From Candidatus Kaiserbacteria bacterium (GTDB lineage: Bacteria > Patescibacteriota > Minisyncoccia > Phycocordibacterales > UBA2100): a stretch of 44,440 nt of DNA. Within the stretch, counting starts at the first letter, position 1. Every line of letters starts with the position of its first letter. The notes beneath the pieces were generated by a model. That model was not told the DNA's origin. It saw only the letters and a list, made by a program, of their open reading frames with translations, and did no database searches. A program made the position numbers and the translations under genes. Where the stretch lies: assembly GCA_028286865.1 (NCBI GenBank), contig JAQBQU010000011.1, positions 1 to 44,440 on the forward strand, read 5' to 3'. Shown here one piece after another: positions 30,191 through 37,189 of this stretch.

Positions 30191-31106
30191 TCTTCGCGCG
30201 GGCAAGCGCGCTTCTCCCGAGCCGCAGACTCGGCGTCTCGCCGCGCCTGCGCCGCACAACAGGGACCGAAGAGTATCTCCGATCCGCGTGCGTCGCCGCA
30301 AGGTGCGCGCATATATCGCGCTGGCAGCGGTCGTGCTCCTGGCACTCGTCGTATACGGCGTGCACTGGGTCTCGTATCTGCCGCGGCTCGCGGTGCGCGA
30401 GATCACTATCGAGGGCGCGAACCAGCTCGATCCGCAGCTCATCCGCTCGTATACGGAATCGGTCATCGATGACGGCTCGTTCCACTTCCTCTCGCGGAGC
30501 AATATTTTCTTGTATCCGAAAGCCATCGTCGAAAAGGGGATCGTGGATTCGTTCCCGCGTGTCCGCGCCGCGAGCGTGGCGCGCAACGGGCTCCTCGGCC
30601 AAACACTGACCGTCACGGTGGATGAGCGGGCCCCGTTCGCGCTCTGGTGCCGCGCGCTAGATCAGAATGACTGCTTCGCGATGGATGATCAGGGATTTAT
30701 ATTCACCGAGGCCGCGAGCTCGACAGATTCGGTGCGGTTCGAGCAGCCGTATATATTTTCCGGCGGCGTCGCCAGTGACACGGTCAGTGTCATCGGGCGC
30801 ACCTTCGCACCCGGGCATGTCCCCGGCATTTTGGCTCTCTTGCGATTGCTCGGGCAGAGCGCGGATCTCACGCCTATGAGCGTCACGGTATCTGACGACC
30901 AGGATTTCTTCGTGACCTTCGCGCAGGGATTTATACTAAAAGCTTCATACGGAGAAAGTCCGAGCACGCTCTCGCGCAATATTCATCTCGTACTCGGCTC
31001 CGATGCGCTCGTCGGCAAAGAGAGCCAACTCGAGTACGTGGACCTGCGGTTCGGCAACCGCGTGTATTACAAATTGAAAGGTGAGGACCAAGCAAGCACA
31101 CAATAA
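30168..31106 (+). CDS. ftsQ: FtsQ/DivIB-like cell division protein
   Basis: 312 residues. A basic cytoplasmic N-terminus (about 1-46, Arg-rich), one transmembrane helix (about 47-68, AYIALAAVVLLALVVYGV), then a POTRA domain beginning LAVREITIEGANQLDPQLI and a beta domain with LTVTVDERAPFALWC...NDCFAMDDQGFIF, the usual FtsQ wording (EREPVAVW...DxxG). FtsQ links the early and late divisome. It overlaps serS by 23 bases in another frame; ATG 30168 is the only start that keeps the basic segment. No other fts gene is adjacent. Two Cys (about 164 and 170) may form a disulfide. Confidence 0.8.
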   Translation: MRSGKVIDLRAGKRASPEPQTRRLAAPAPHNRDRRVSPIRVRRRKVRAYIALAAVVLLALVVYGVHWVSYLPRLAVREITIEGANQLDPQLIRSYTESVIDDGSFHFLSRSNIFLYPKAIVEKGIVDSFPRVRAASVARNGLLGQTLTVTVDERAPFALWCRALDQNDCFAMDDQGFIFTEAASSTDSVRFEQPYIFSGGVASDTVSVIGRTFAPGHVPGILALLRLLGQSADLTPMSVTVSDDQDFFVTFAQGFILKASYGESPSTLSRNIHLVLGSDALVGKESQLEYVDLRFGNRVYYKLKGEDQASTQ

Positions 31107-31113
31107 ATAGAAA

Positions 31114-31135
31114 AGGGCGGCACAAGCGCCGCCCT
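31114..31135 (-). terminator. terminator of the 31158-31573 operon
   Basis: AGGGCGGC - ACAAGC - GCCGCCCT with TTTTCTATTTATTG following on the minus strand; it can also end the serS-ftsQ message. Confidence 0.8.
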
Positions 31136-31157
31136 CATCAAGGCTATAAAGATCGCG

Positions 31158-31340
31158 TCAGGTGTTCTGGAACAGCGGCTTAAAAGTGCCCGGCGCTCTT
31201 TCGCTGCCCGTAGCAACCTCACCGATCTGCGGACGTCCGCCGATCGATTGGCAGATAGGCGAGTCGAAGTCAGGCGTCCCGGTCCAATCGCTCGGGTATG
31301 CCGGCGGCTTGTAAGGCGCCTCTTCTCCATTAAGTGTCAT
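31158..31340 (-). CDS. small hypothetical protein, second gene of an operator-controlled operon
   Basis: 60 residues, Pro/Gly/Ser-rich and probably unstructured: MTLNGEEAPYKPPAYPSDWTG at the start (quoted in part), one Cys in DSPICQSIGG, and a tail TFKPLFQNT. I recognise no family. The start is good: AAGGAG lies 7 nt upstream of the ATG, and ATGA overlaps the stop of the gene before it by four bases, so the two are translationally coupled. It ends just before a terminator. Confidence 0.6.
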   Translation of the reverse strand: MTLNGEEAPYKPPAYPSDWTGTPDFDSPICQSIGGRPQIGEVATGSERAPGTFKPLFQNT

Positions 31341-31573
31341 GCCTTAGCTCCTTTTTTCGGCAGAAGCAGATGTTTATCGCAGACGAGGTCGGCCGCTAAT
31401 TTGCGGATCCCATCAGGAAACGCAGGGTTACCGGCGACATCGGCTAACTCCTTTTGAACAATGTGCGACCTTAGATCCTCCTTGGTCAATTGGCGGACAT
31501 TCTCGCAGAAGGTCTCAAAGCTCGGACTTTTTGCGTCTCGTTTGCTGGTCTTTGTATTCTGTTTGTCCGGCAT
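31337..31573 (-). CDS. small hypothetical protein, first gene of an operator-controlled operon
   Basis: 78 residues, highly charged, starting MPDKQNTKTSKRDAK, with a helical middle (FETFCENVRQLTKEDLRSHIVQKELADVAG) and a basic tail LLLPKKGAKA. The pattern LRSHIVQKELADVAGNPAFPDGIRKLAADL could form two short helices, possibly DNA- or protein-binding, but no family is recognised. The start at 31573 has GAGG 8 nt upstream; the longer frame to 31618 starts inside the operator and is rejected. Promoter and operator lie directly upstream, so autoregulation is possible. Confidence 0.6.
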   Translation of the reverse strand: MPDKQNTKTSKRDAKSPSFETFCENVRQLTKEDLRSHIVQKELADVAGNPAFPDGIRKLAADLVCDKHLLLPKKGAKA

Positions 31574-31603
31574 TCCAACGTCCTCTAAATAGCCTGAAAC
31601 ATA

Positions 31604-31620
31604 AGGTGAACTTTTCACCT
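31604..31620 (-). promoter_or_regulatory. palindromic operator in the leader
   Basis: AGGTGAA - CTT - TTCACCT, a perfect 7-bp inverted repeat with 3-nt spacer, starting about 10 bases downstream of the -10 box of the minus-strand operon. Size and place suit a dimeric repressor. Confidence 0.6.
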
Positions 31621-31629
31621 ACTGTATTC

Positions 31630-31658
31630 ATTATACATATTATTCCATAAATTGTCAA
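31630..31658 (-). promoter_or_regulatory. consensus sigma70-type promoter
   Basis: Minus strand TTGACA (31658-31653), exactly 17 nt, TATAAT (31635-31630): a full match to the consensus and the strongest promoter in the window. Confidence 0.85.
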
Positions 31659-31662
31659 AGCA

Positions 31663-31671
31663 TGATATGGT
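31663..31671 (+). promoter_or_regulatory. extended -10 promoter of dus
   Basis: TGA-TATGGT with 9 nt to the ATG at 31681. It lies only 5 bases from the -35 of the divergent operon. Confidence 0.4.
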
Positions 31672-31680
31672 GCTTAAAAC

Positions 31681-32649
31681 ATGAGCTTTTGGCACACACT
31701 ATCGAAACCCTTTTTCGCACTTGCTCCCATGGAGGATGTGACCGATGTCGCATTCCGCACGCTCATCGCGAAATATAGCGACCCTTCAATACCGCGTGTC
31801 TTTTATACAGAGTTCACATCCGCCGACGGTCTGGTACGTGCGGATGAGGACGGACGAAGAAAGCTGATAAAAAAATTGCAGTTCGCCGATGGTGAGCGGC
31901 CGATCGTGGCGCAGCTTTTCTCGGCGACTCCCGAATACATGGAGGCAGGTGCAAAGCTCTGCCGCGAGCTCGGATTCGACGGCGTGGACATCAATATGGG
32001 CTGTCCGGCGGACCAGGTCGTGCGACAGTCATGCGGCGCGGGCCTCATCCGCAATCCGCCGCTTGCGCGTGAACTCATACGCGCTGCAAAGCGCGGCGCC
32101 GGAGACATGCCGGTCTCGGTCAAGACGCGTATCGGATACAATGAGAACGAACTCGAGACCTGGCTCCCTGAACTTTTGGCGGAAGAGCCGGCGGCAATTG
32201 TGATACATGCGCGTACGCGCAAAGAGATGTCTGATGTCCCGGCGCGGTGGGAGCATGTAGCACGCGCGGTCGAGATCCGCGACGCGCTCGGATCAAAGAC
32301 ACTTATCGGCGGCAACGGCGATGTGGCCGATCTCAATGACGCGCGTGCGAAAGCTGTGGCGACTAAATGTGACATCGTGATGATCGGTCGCGGCATGTTC
32401 GGCAACCCGTGGCTTTTCAGCGAACGTGCACCCGCGACACCGGAAGATAAGGTGCGCGTTCTGATTGAACATATCGAACTTTTCCAAAAGCATATGAGCG
32501 GCTTCGTGAACGACGCGGTGATGAAGCGGCACTTCAAGGCGTACATCGGCGGATGGGACGGAGCGAAAGAATTGCGCGTACAGCTCATGGAAACGGAACA
32601 TTTGGAAGACGCAAAAAGCATTCTCAGCGCGACTTTGCAGAACGGGTAA
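31681..32649 (+). CDS. dus: tRNA-dihydrouridine synthase
   Basis: 322 residues, usual length. FMN-dependent enzyme that reduces specific uridines in the D-loop. TIM-barrel motifs: FALAPMEDVTDVAFR at the N-terminus, YTEFTSADGL, PIVAQLFSATPEYM, then DGVDINMGCPADQVVRQSCGAGL with the catalytic Cys in GCP, VSVKTRIGY, AIVIHARTRKEM, LIGGNGDV and VMIGRGMFGNPWLF with the phosphate-binding glycines. The C-terminal helical domain (LFQKHMSGFVND...KRHFKAYI) is complete. Closest in wording to the DusB/DUS-like bacterial type. Divergent from the operator-controlled operon. Confidence 0.94.
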   Translation: MSFWHTLSKPFFALAPMEDVTDVAFRTLIAKYSDPSIPRVFYTEFTSADGLVRADEDGRRKLIKKLQFADGERPIVAQLFSATPEYMEAGAKLCRELGFDGVDINMGCPADQVVRQSCGAGLIRNPPLARELIRAAKRGAGDMPVSVKTRIGYNENELETWLPELLAEEPAAIVIHARTRKEMSDVPARWEHVARAVEIRDALGSKTLIGGNGDVADLNDARAKAVATKCDIVMIGRGMFGNPWLFSERAPATPEDKVRVLIEHIELFQKHMSGFVNDAVMKRHFKAYIGGWDGAKELRVQLMETEHLEDAKSILSATLQNG

Positions 32650-32717
32650 AAACAGCTATCGTTCGCAGCAGAGCTCTTTGACTCATAAAGAGCCACTCCA
32701 ATGGATGGGAGCGAGCA

Positions 32718-34256
32718 ATGGACGACCAGACCAGCATGTCTGCTACCGCGAATGCCGCGATGTGGAAAGGATCTGTTTTGCGTGATGGCGTACCGCACCG
32801 TTGCCCCTTCAATCCGGCCGGCATGAACGAGACGCAGTGCCTCGACACCGGTGGAGCCAATGTGGAGCGGAACAAGAACGGCTGCTGCGGAACGCAGCGC
32901 GGAAGTGTCGAGTTCGAACCGTGCAGTTTCAAAGCGCGCCGCTGTGTCGTTTGTCTCGAACAGGGACGGCGAGGACTTAAGGCTAACGCCGTCGTGAACG
33001 TCGAGCGAGGTACGTGCGAAGAGCACGAGATACCGGAAGGAAAGATCCCCGTTCGCATTCCGGCCACGCCGGGGCGCCGAGGGGCCACAGGCGGGGGTTT
33101 TGCTCAGTTTCGTGCAGAACAGCCGGCAAGTCGGCGTCCTCAAGAGCCCGCAAAACGGCCTGCACTGAATGTTCCGCCAGCAGGCAATGGCACCGCGAAA
33201 GTTGATGTTCCGGAACCGCTTCGCGCAAAAGATGTTCTTACCGATACCCCTAATTCGGTGCCGGTAAAGCAGCTTCTACAGACTACTGCACCTGCTCCTA
33301 CAGATTCTATGCCCCCGTCTCCTTCAGTGCCCGGGGCCGCTGAGCAAGGTGCAGGTAGACCGCTCAAAATTCCTTTGAGCAAACTCTTGCGCTATGAAGG
33401 TCAGCCGCGCCGCTACTTCAACAAGGCGGAGATCGCTGAATTAGCGGATGACATCCAGCTCAATACCCAGGAAACTCCCAATCGGGTATTTCCGACTGTG
33501 GGGAGGCCCGGATTTTACACACTTATTGGCGGCGAGCGACGATGGCGCGCCTACCAACTGATCGCCGAAAGGACAAGGACCGACCCGTTGGTCGATTGCG
33601 TTCTGAGTGATATTGCGGACGCTAGAGACCACTTCCGCAAGGCGTTCCGGGATAACATCAAACGTAAGGACTATATCCCGCGAGACGAAGCAGACGCCTA
33701 CAAGCACATGTACGACGATTGCCCGGCTGCGACTCATGAGGAGAAGGTGCTTGAACTCATGCGCGAGGCCGGTAAGCCAAAGAAACATATCGAGAACTAT
33801 TTGCTCGTCGCAGGACTTCCGGAAGAAGTTAAGGACCTGATGAATCCGGACCTCTTGGACAAGCAGCTGGTCTATATCCTGGCTCTTGAGATCGCCCGAA
33901 GCACCACCGACCGGGACCTGCGGATCAAGCTTGCAAAAGAGATCTCTCAGGACTGCTTGGCACTTCCTCAGGCCCGGTTACACATCAGGAGGGAGACCGG
34001 ACATTCCAACTTCGGGGGTTCCGGTCGTGACCGACGTGCTTCGGACGACTACAGTGCGTTCAAAGCCGTGCTCACCGGAGCACGAACCCGGCTCGATCGC
34101 ATAAAGGAGACGTGGGACGTCGCTGGAGTCTACGAGACTCGTCCTCAGCCAGCCGCCGACCGCGAGAAGGATTCCGTACTCATCAACGAAATGATCACGG
34201 AACTCCAGGAACTGCTCAAGAAAGTGGAGGGACATTCGAAAGCAAAGAAGGTCTAA
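32718..34256 (+). CDS. ParB-domain protein with Cys-rich N-terminus
   Basis: 512 residues. The N-terminal 100 residues hold about ten Cys in several pairs (HRCPFN, TQCLDT, GCCGTQ, EPCSFKARRCVVCL, GTCEEH), possibly a metal-binding module. A long Pro/Ala-rich linker follows (about 110-215). Residues about 218-330 are a ParB/sulfiredoxin-like domain: KIPLSKLLRYEGQPRRYF, then GGERRWRAYQLI with the nucleotide-binding GERRxRA motif, and DNIKRKDYIPRDEADAY in the place of ENLQREDL. The rest is helical, ending in EMITELQELLKKVEGHSKAKKV. Unlike the parB at 23171 it is SD-led (GGGAG 6 nt upstream) and is followed by its own terminator, so it may be a regulator or plasmid-derived partition protein. Confidence 0.8.
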   Translation: MDDQTSMSATANAAMWKGSVLRDGVPHRCPFNPAGMNETQCLDTGGANVERNKNGCCGTQRGSVEFEPCSFKARRCVVCLEQGRRGLKANAVVNVERGTCEEHEIPEGKIPVRIPATPGRRGATGGGFAQFRAEQPASRRPQEPAKRPALNVPPAGNGTAKVDVPEPLRAKDVLTDTPNSVPVKQLLQTTAPAPTDSMPPSPSVPGAAEQGAGRPLKIPLSKLLRYEGQPRRYFNKAEIAELADDIQLNTQETPNRVFPTVGRPGFYTLIGGERRWRAYQLIAERTRTDPLVDCVLSDIADARDHFRKAFRDNIKRKDYIPRDEADAYKHMYDDCPAATHEEKVLELMREAGKPKKHIENYLLVAGLPEEVKDLMNPDLLDKQLVYILALEIARSTTDRDLRIKLAKEISQDCLALPQARLHIRRETGHSNFGGSGRDRRASDDYSAFKAVLTGARTRLDRIKETWDVAGVYETRPQPAADREKDSVLINEMITELQELLKKVEGHSKAKKV

Positions 34257-34288
34257 AGCTGAATTTTAAGAAGCACGACAATGCAATG

Positions 34289-34321
34289 CGGCCGGCGGAA
34301 CATCTCCGCCGGCCGAACTTT
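34289..34321 (+). terminator. terminator of the ParB-domain gene
   Basis: CGGCCGGCGGA - ACATC - TCCGCCGGCCG, an 11-bp perfect stem followed by AACTTTTTTA. Confidence 0.88.
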
Positions 34322-34328
34322 TTTATAA

Positions 34329-34356
34329 TTGTATTTTTTTCGCAATTCGATACAGT
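34329..34356 (+). promoter_or_regulatory. promoter of the 34377 gene
   Basis: TTGTAT (34329-34334), 16-nt spacer, TACAGT (34351-34356); leader about 15 nt with AGAAAGGA as SD. Confidence 0.45.
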
Positions 34357-34376
34357 GGTTGCAGAAAGGACCTGAA

Positions 34377-34658
34377 ATGGCAACCATAAAAAGCAATCGG
34401 ATCGTAAGTAAAGACGATGCGATGGATGCTGCTATCCGCCGCGCAGCGTCGGTGCTTAAGGGATCGTCGATCCCACTCAACCGACATACGATCGCGGTGC
34501 AGGCGTCGCGATATGTGACGCAGGGCGTCGTTTCGATCAAGAATCGGATCGACGCGATGACATACGAACAGCACGAAGCGCTTGGCCTCAACACAAAACG
34601 GCCCGGTAGCAGGGGGCGAGATACGGCTCCCATACGGATCGGCAGATGGAACAGATAG
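34377..34658 (+). CDS. small basic hypothetical protein
   Basis: 93 residues, basic, not assigned to a family. Starts MATIKSNRIVSKDDAMDAAIRRAASVL (quoted in part); the middle SSIPLNRHTIAVQASRYVTQGVVSIKNRIDAM looks like a small helical, possibly helix-turn-helix, unit. The tail is RPGSRGRDTAPIRIGRWNR. The ATG at 34377 has AAAGGA 6 nt upstream, between two terminators, so it is a single-gene unit of the SD-led accessory class. Confidence 0.6.
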   Translation: MATIKSNRIVSKDDAMDAAIRRAASVLKGSSIPLNRHTIAVQASRYVTQGVVSIKNRIDAMTYEQHEALGLNTKRPGSRGRDTAPIRIGRWNR

Positions 34659-34682
34659 CCCCCGCTCCTAAAAGAGCGGGGG
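34659..34682 (+). terminator. terminator-like hairpin after the 34377 gene
   Basis: CCCCCGCTC - CTAAAA - GAGCGGGGG begins at the base after the stop codon; ACGACTTTTG follows, so the T tract is short. Confidence 0.65.
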
Positions 34683-34694
34683 ACGACTTTTGTG

Positions 34695-34700
34695 TATACT
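34695..34700 (+). promoter_or_regulatory. -10 box of dnaX
   Basis: TATACT, 6 nt before the ATG at 34707; leaderless geometry. Confidence 0.5.
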
Positions 34701-34706
34701 GGCTGT

Positions 34707-35756
34707 ATGAAAGGGGAAAAACATACGACTTTGTACCGAGCATACCGCCCTACCGATTGGGACGAGGTCAAAGGTCAGCCGCAGGTGACCGATGTGCTTG
34801 AAAAGGCGATCAAGAACAAAAAGATAGGGCACGCGTATCTTTTTGCCGGAGGCCGCGGGACAGGGAAGACGACGACCGCCCGCATCCTCGCGAAGAAGCT
34901 CGGCGTCTCCGACAAAGACCTTTATGAAATGGATGCGGCATCCAATCGCGGCATCGACGATATCCGTGAGCTACGTGAAGGAGTGTACGCGCGCCCATTC
35001 GAAGGCGAATACAAATTTTATATAATCGATGAGGCGCACATGCTTACCAAAGAAGCGTGGAACGCATTTCTCAAGACGCTTGAAGAGCCGCCGGCGCACG
35101 CCATATTCGTGCTTGCGACGACCGACCGCGACAAGGTCCCCGAGACCATTCAATCGCGCTGCGAGATCTACACTTTCAAACAACCGAATAGGGAAGTGCT
35201 CTCGAAGATCGTGACCGACGTTGCCAAGAAGGAGGGATTCACACTTGAGCGCTCAGCAGCCGAACTTATCGCACTTTTGGCCGAGGGCTCGTTCCGCGAC
35301 GCGCTTTCAATTTTGCAGAAAATTCTCGTCGTTTCGGATGACAAGAAAGTGAGTGTGAAAGAAGTAGAGGAGGTGAGCGGAGCGCCGCGCGGAGAGATCG
35401 TACGCGCGATACTGAGCGGACTTGCCAAGAAAGACGCCGCTGCAGCTCTCACTGCCATGCAGGAAGCCACCGCCGATATGATGGATGCACGGACGCTCGC
35501 GAAACTGCTCATTCATCGCATGCGTGTGATATTACTCATGCGCTACGCGCCGGAGCTCGCGACAAAAATGTCGGGCGAATTGTCCGAAGCGGACGCCGCT
35601 CTCGCGACCGAACTCGCCAAAGAGCCCAATGTGAACTCTGAGACACTCAAGATCCTGCTCGAAGCCTACGGTCGCATGGCATATTCGGCAGTTCCACATT
35701 TACCGCTCGAATTAGCTATAATAGATATAACCGGGGGGTCAGCACTTCGGACATAA
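34707..35756 (+). CDS. dnaX: DNA polymerase III gamma-type clamp-loader subunit without zinc module
   Basis: 349 residues. Walker A GGRGTGKTT (about 43-51), DEAHML as Walker B, LKTLEEPPAHAIFVLATT, SRCEIYTFK as the SRC sensor motif with arginine finger, and domain III (about 235-345). The usual zinc-binding module (four Cys between Walker A and DAAS) is missing: ILAKKLGVSDKDLYEMDAASN runs straight through. The tau C-terminal domains for DnaB and polymerase binding are also absent, so it corresponds to a short gamma. The ATG at 34707, not the in-frame GTG at 34692, is chosen because the -10 box lies between them. Confidence 0.93.
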   Translation: MKGEKHTTLYRAYRPTDWDEVKGQPQVTDVLEKAIKNKKIGHAYLFAGGRGTGKTTTARILAKKLGVSDKDLYEMDAASNRGIDDIRELREGVYARPFEGEYKFYIIDEAHMLTKEAWNAFLKTLEEPPAHAIFVLATTDRDKVPETIQSRCEIYTFKQPNREVLSKIVTDVAKKEGFTLERSAAELIALLAEGSFRDALSILQKILVVSDDKKVSVKEVEEVSGAPRGEIVRAILSGLAKKDAAAALTAMQEATADMMDARTLAKLLIHRMRVILLMRYAPELATKMSGELSEADAALATELAKEPNVNSETLKILLEAYGRMAYSAVPHLPLELAIIDITGGSALRT

Positions 35757-35784
35757 TAGAAATATCTAGATAATAAGCCATTAT

Positions 35785-36429
35785 ATGTATTCACGAAGAA
35801 ATACCTTTATCCTTATCGCTGCAGCGGCACTCGTTGCGTTCGTGGTGGGATATATCTCATACACCGTCCATAAAACTGCTCCTGCGACCTCATACGACAC
35901 CGCAACATCGACCGTTGATCAGAATGTGGACACTCAGACCGGAATGGATGCCGATATCACCGCACTTACATACACCAGCTCCACGTACGGTATCACCTTC
36001 AACTATCCGTCGAACTACACGCTCTCTCAAAAGGATGTAAAGACCGACGCCTCGAACAAGGTATCGGCTCATCACGCGATCACACTCGTATCAAATTCCG
36101 CAAAAGCGGTGAATAACGGCGAAGGGCCGACGGCTATCACCATAGACATCTACCCGAATCCGAAGAAGCTTCTCGTTCAGGACTGGATCAAGAACACTGA
36201 TGCATCGAATTACAAACTCGCCGTCGACCCGAAGATGCAGGATGCACTCGTCGGTAATATGGGCGGTACGAATGCATACGCGTACACGTGGAGCGGGCTC
36301 TACAACGGCAACTCGTTCGTATTCACGCACAAGAACAACATCGTGATGGCGTCCGTCACCTACCTGACGACCAAAGACGTGATCCTCAATGATTTCATAC
36401 AGATCATGTCGACGCTTCGCTTGAAATAG
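35785..36429 (+). CDS. membrane-anchored extracellular protein (PsbP-like fold possible)
   Basis: 214 residues. Short basic start, one transmembrane helix (about 8-28, FILIAAAALVAFVVGYISY), a Thr/Ser/Asp-rich stretch, and a domain with YGITFNYPSNYTLSQ, ITIDIYPNPKKLLVQDWIK, AYAYTWSGLYNGNSFVF and ILNDFIQIMSTLRLK. This order (strand with xxFxYPxxW, then YxxxG, then ILxSFxF) is that of PsbP-like lipoproteins common in Parcubacteria. The function is unknown. It follows dnaX by 28 bases; GATAAT at about 35769 may be its -10. Confidence 0.6.
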   Translation: MYSRRNTFILIAAAALVAFVVGYISYTVHKTAPATSYDTATSTVDQNVDTQTGMDADITALTYTSSTYGITFNYPSNYTLSQKDVKTDASNKVSAHHAITLVSNSAKAVNNGEGPTAITIDIYPNPKKLLVQDWIKNTDASNYKLAVDPKMQDALVGNMGGTNAYAYTWSGLYNGNSFVFTHKNNIVMASVTYLTTKDVILNDFIQIMSTLRLK

Positions 36430-36436
36430 CCCTCGC

Positions 36437-36465
36437 TTGCGCCACATAGGGTGCTCGGATAGAGT
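36437..36465 (+). promoter_or_regulatory. promoter of purE
   Basis: TTGCGC (36437-36442), 17-nt spacer, TAGAGT (36460-36465); a leader of about 30 nt with AGGGAG before the ATG. Confidence 0.4.
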
Positions 36466-36502
36466 CTTGGCAGTGTTGTAACCAGCCAGGGAGTAATGGC
36501 AA

Positions 36503-37021
36503 ATGCCCAAAAAATCCGTTCAGAAGGATGTACTCATCCTTATGGGGTCGGAGACAGATGCGGATACGGTGGACTTCGCGTGTGCCGTGTTGGACGTGCT
36601 CAAGATCACGTATGATCAGCGGATCACTTCAGCGCACCGCACGCCTTGGCGACTTGCATACGCTGCATCTCGCGCGAAGAAACAAGGCTTCAAGGTCATC
36701 CTCGGCTTTGCCGGCGGCTCCGCTCATTTGCCCGGTATGGCGGCTTCGTATACGCCACTCCCCGCTTTCGCCGTCGCTGTTCTTAGCAAGACAAGCGTCA
36801 TCAACGACTTTTGCGCGGTCTTTTCGAGTATCGGCATGCCAAAAGGTGCGCCGCTCAACTTCTGCGGATATGGACAAGCCGGTGCTGAGAATGCCGCTCT
36901 TATGGCTGCCCTGGTTTTGGCACTATCGGACAAAGTGCTTGCGGCACGGGTCGATGCACACCGGCTCAAGCAGGCGCGATCGGTCCGAAGAAAGCCTAGA
37001 CCCAAGGGCAAGCGATCTTGA
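36503..37021 (+). CDS. purE: PurE-like N5-carboxyaminoimidazole ribonucleotide mutase
   Basis: 172 residues. PurE pattern: VLILMGSETDADTVDFA (normally GSxSD), ITSAHRTPWRLAYAASRA with the SAHRTP substrate loop, VILGFAGGSAHLPGMAASYTPLPAFAVAV, and MPKGAPLNFCGYG near the end, followed by a Lys/Arg-rich tail not typical of the family (RSVRRKPRPKGKRS). PurE moves the carboxyl group in purine synthesis; no other pur gene is in the window, and CPR genomes usually lack the pathway, so the role may be salvage or something else. SD-led with its own promoter and a strong terminator. Confidence 0.85.
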   Translation: MPKKSVQKDVLILMGSETDADTVDFACAVLDVLKITYDQRITSAHRTPWRLAYAASRAKKQGFKVILGFAGGSAHLPGMAASYTPLPAFAVAVLSKTSVINDFCAVFSSIGMPKGAPLNFCGYGQAGAENAALMAALVLALSDKVLAARVDAHRLKQARSVRRKPRPKGKRS

Positions 37022-37031
37022 GAACGATATC

Positions 37032-37060
37032 CGGGCGCCGCACGATGCGGCGCCCGCTTT
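37032..37060 (+). terminator. terminator of purE
   Basis: CGGGCGCCGCA - CGA - TGCGGCGCCCG, an 11-bp perfect stem followed by CTTTTAT. Confidence 0.88.
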
Positions 37061-37107
37061 TATATTCCTATAAATGCGTTATTCTCAGAGCGTTTGGCCC
37101 CAAACAC

Positions 37108-37178
37108 TGCCGGATCGTCTAATGGTAGGACAGCAGCCTTTGAAGCTGTGAATCTTGGTTCGATTCCAAGTCCGGCAA
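37108..37178 (+). tRNA. tRNA-Gln (TTG)
   Basis: Acceptor TGCCGGA/TCCGGCA, anticodon loop CTTTGAA (anticodon TTG), T-arm CTTGGTTCGATTCCAAG, discriminator A. CCA is not encoded. No structured repeat follows; the next gene starts after 11 bases. Confidence 0.94.
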
Positions 37179-37189
37179 CAAATAACAAT

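Noticed and set aside
31803-33143. 446-aa minus-strand frame over dus and the ParB-domain gene
   Set aside because: Covers two genes with clear protein motifs on the other strand; composition is Ser/Arg-rich as in shadow frames.
33166-33184. Third PPAGG-type palindrome in the ParB-domain gene (PPAGN)
   Set aside because: The DNA lacks the palindromic right arm, so the likeness is only in the protein.
37094-37189. N-terminal extension of the glycosyltransferase
   Set aside because: It would be translated from tRNA-Gln; the GT2 fold begins just after the ATG at 37190.
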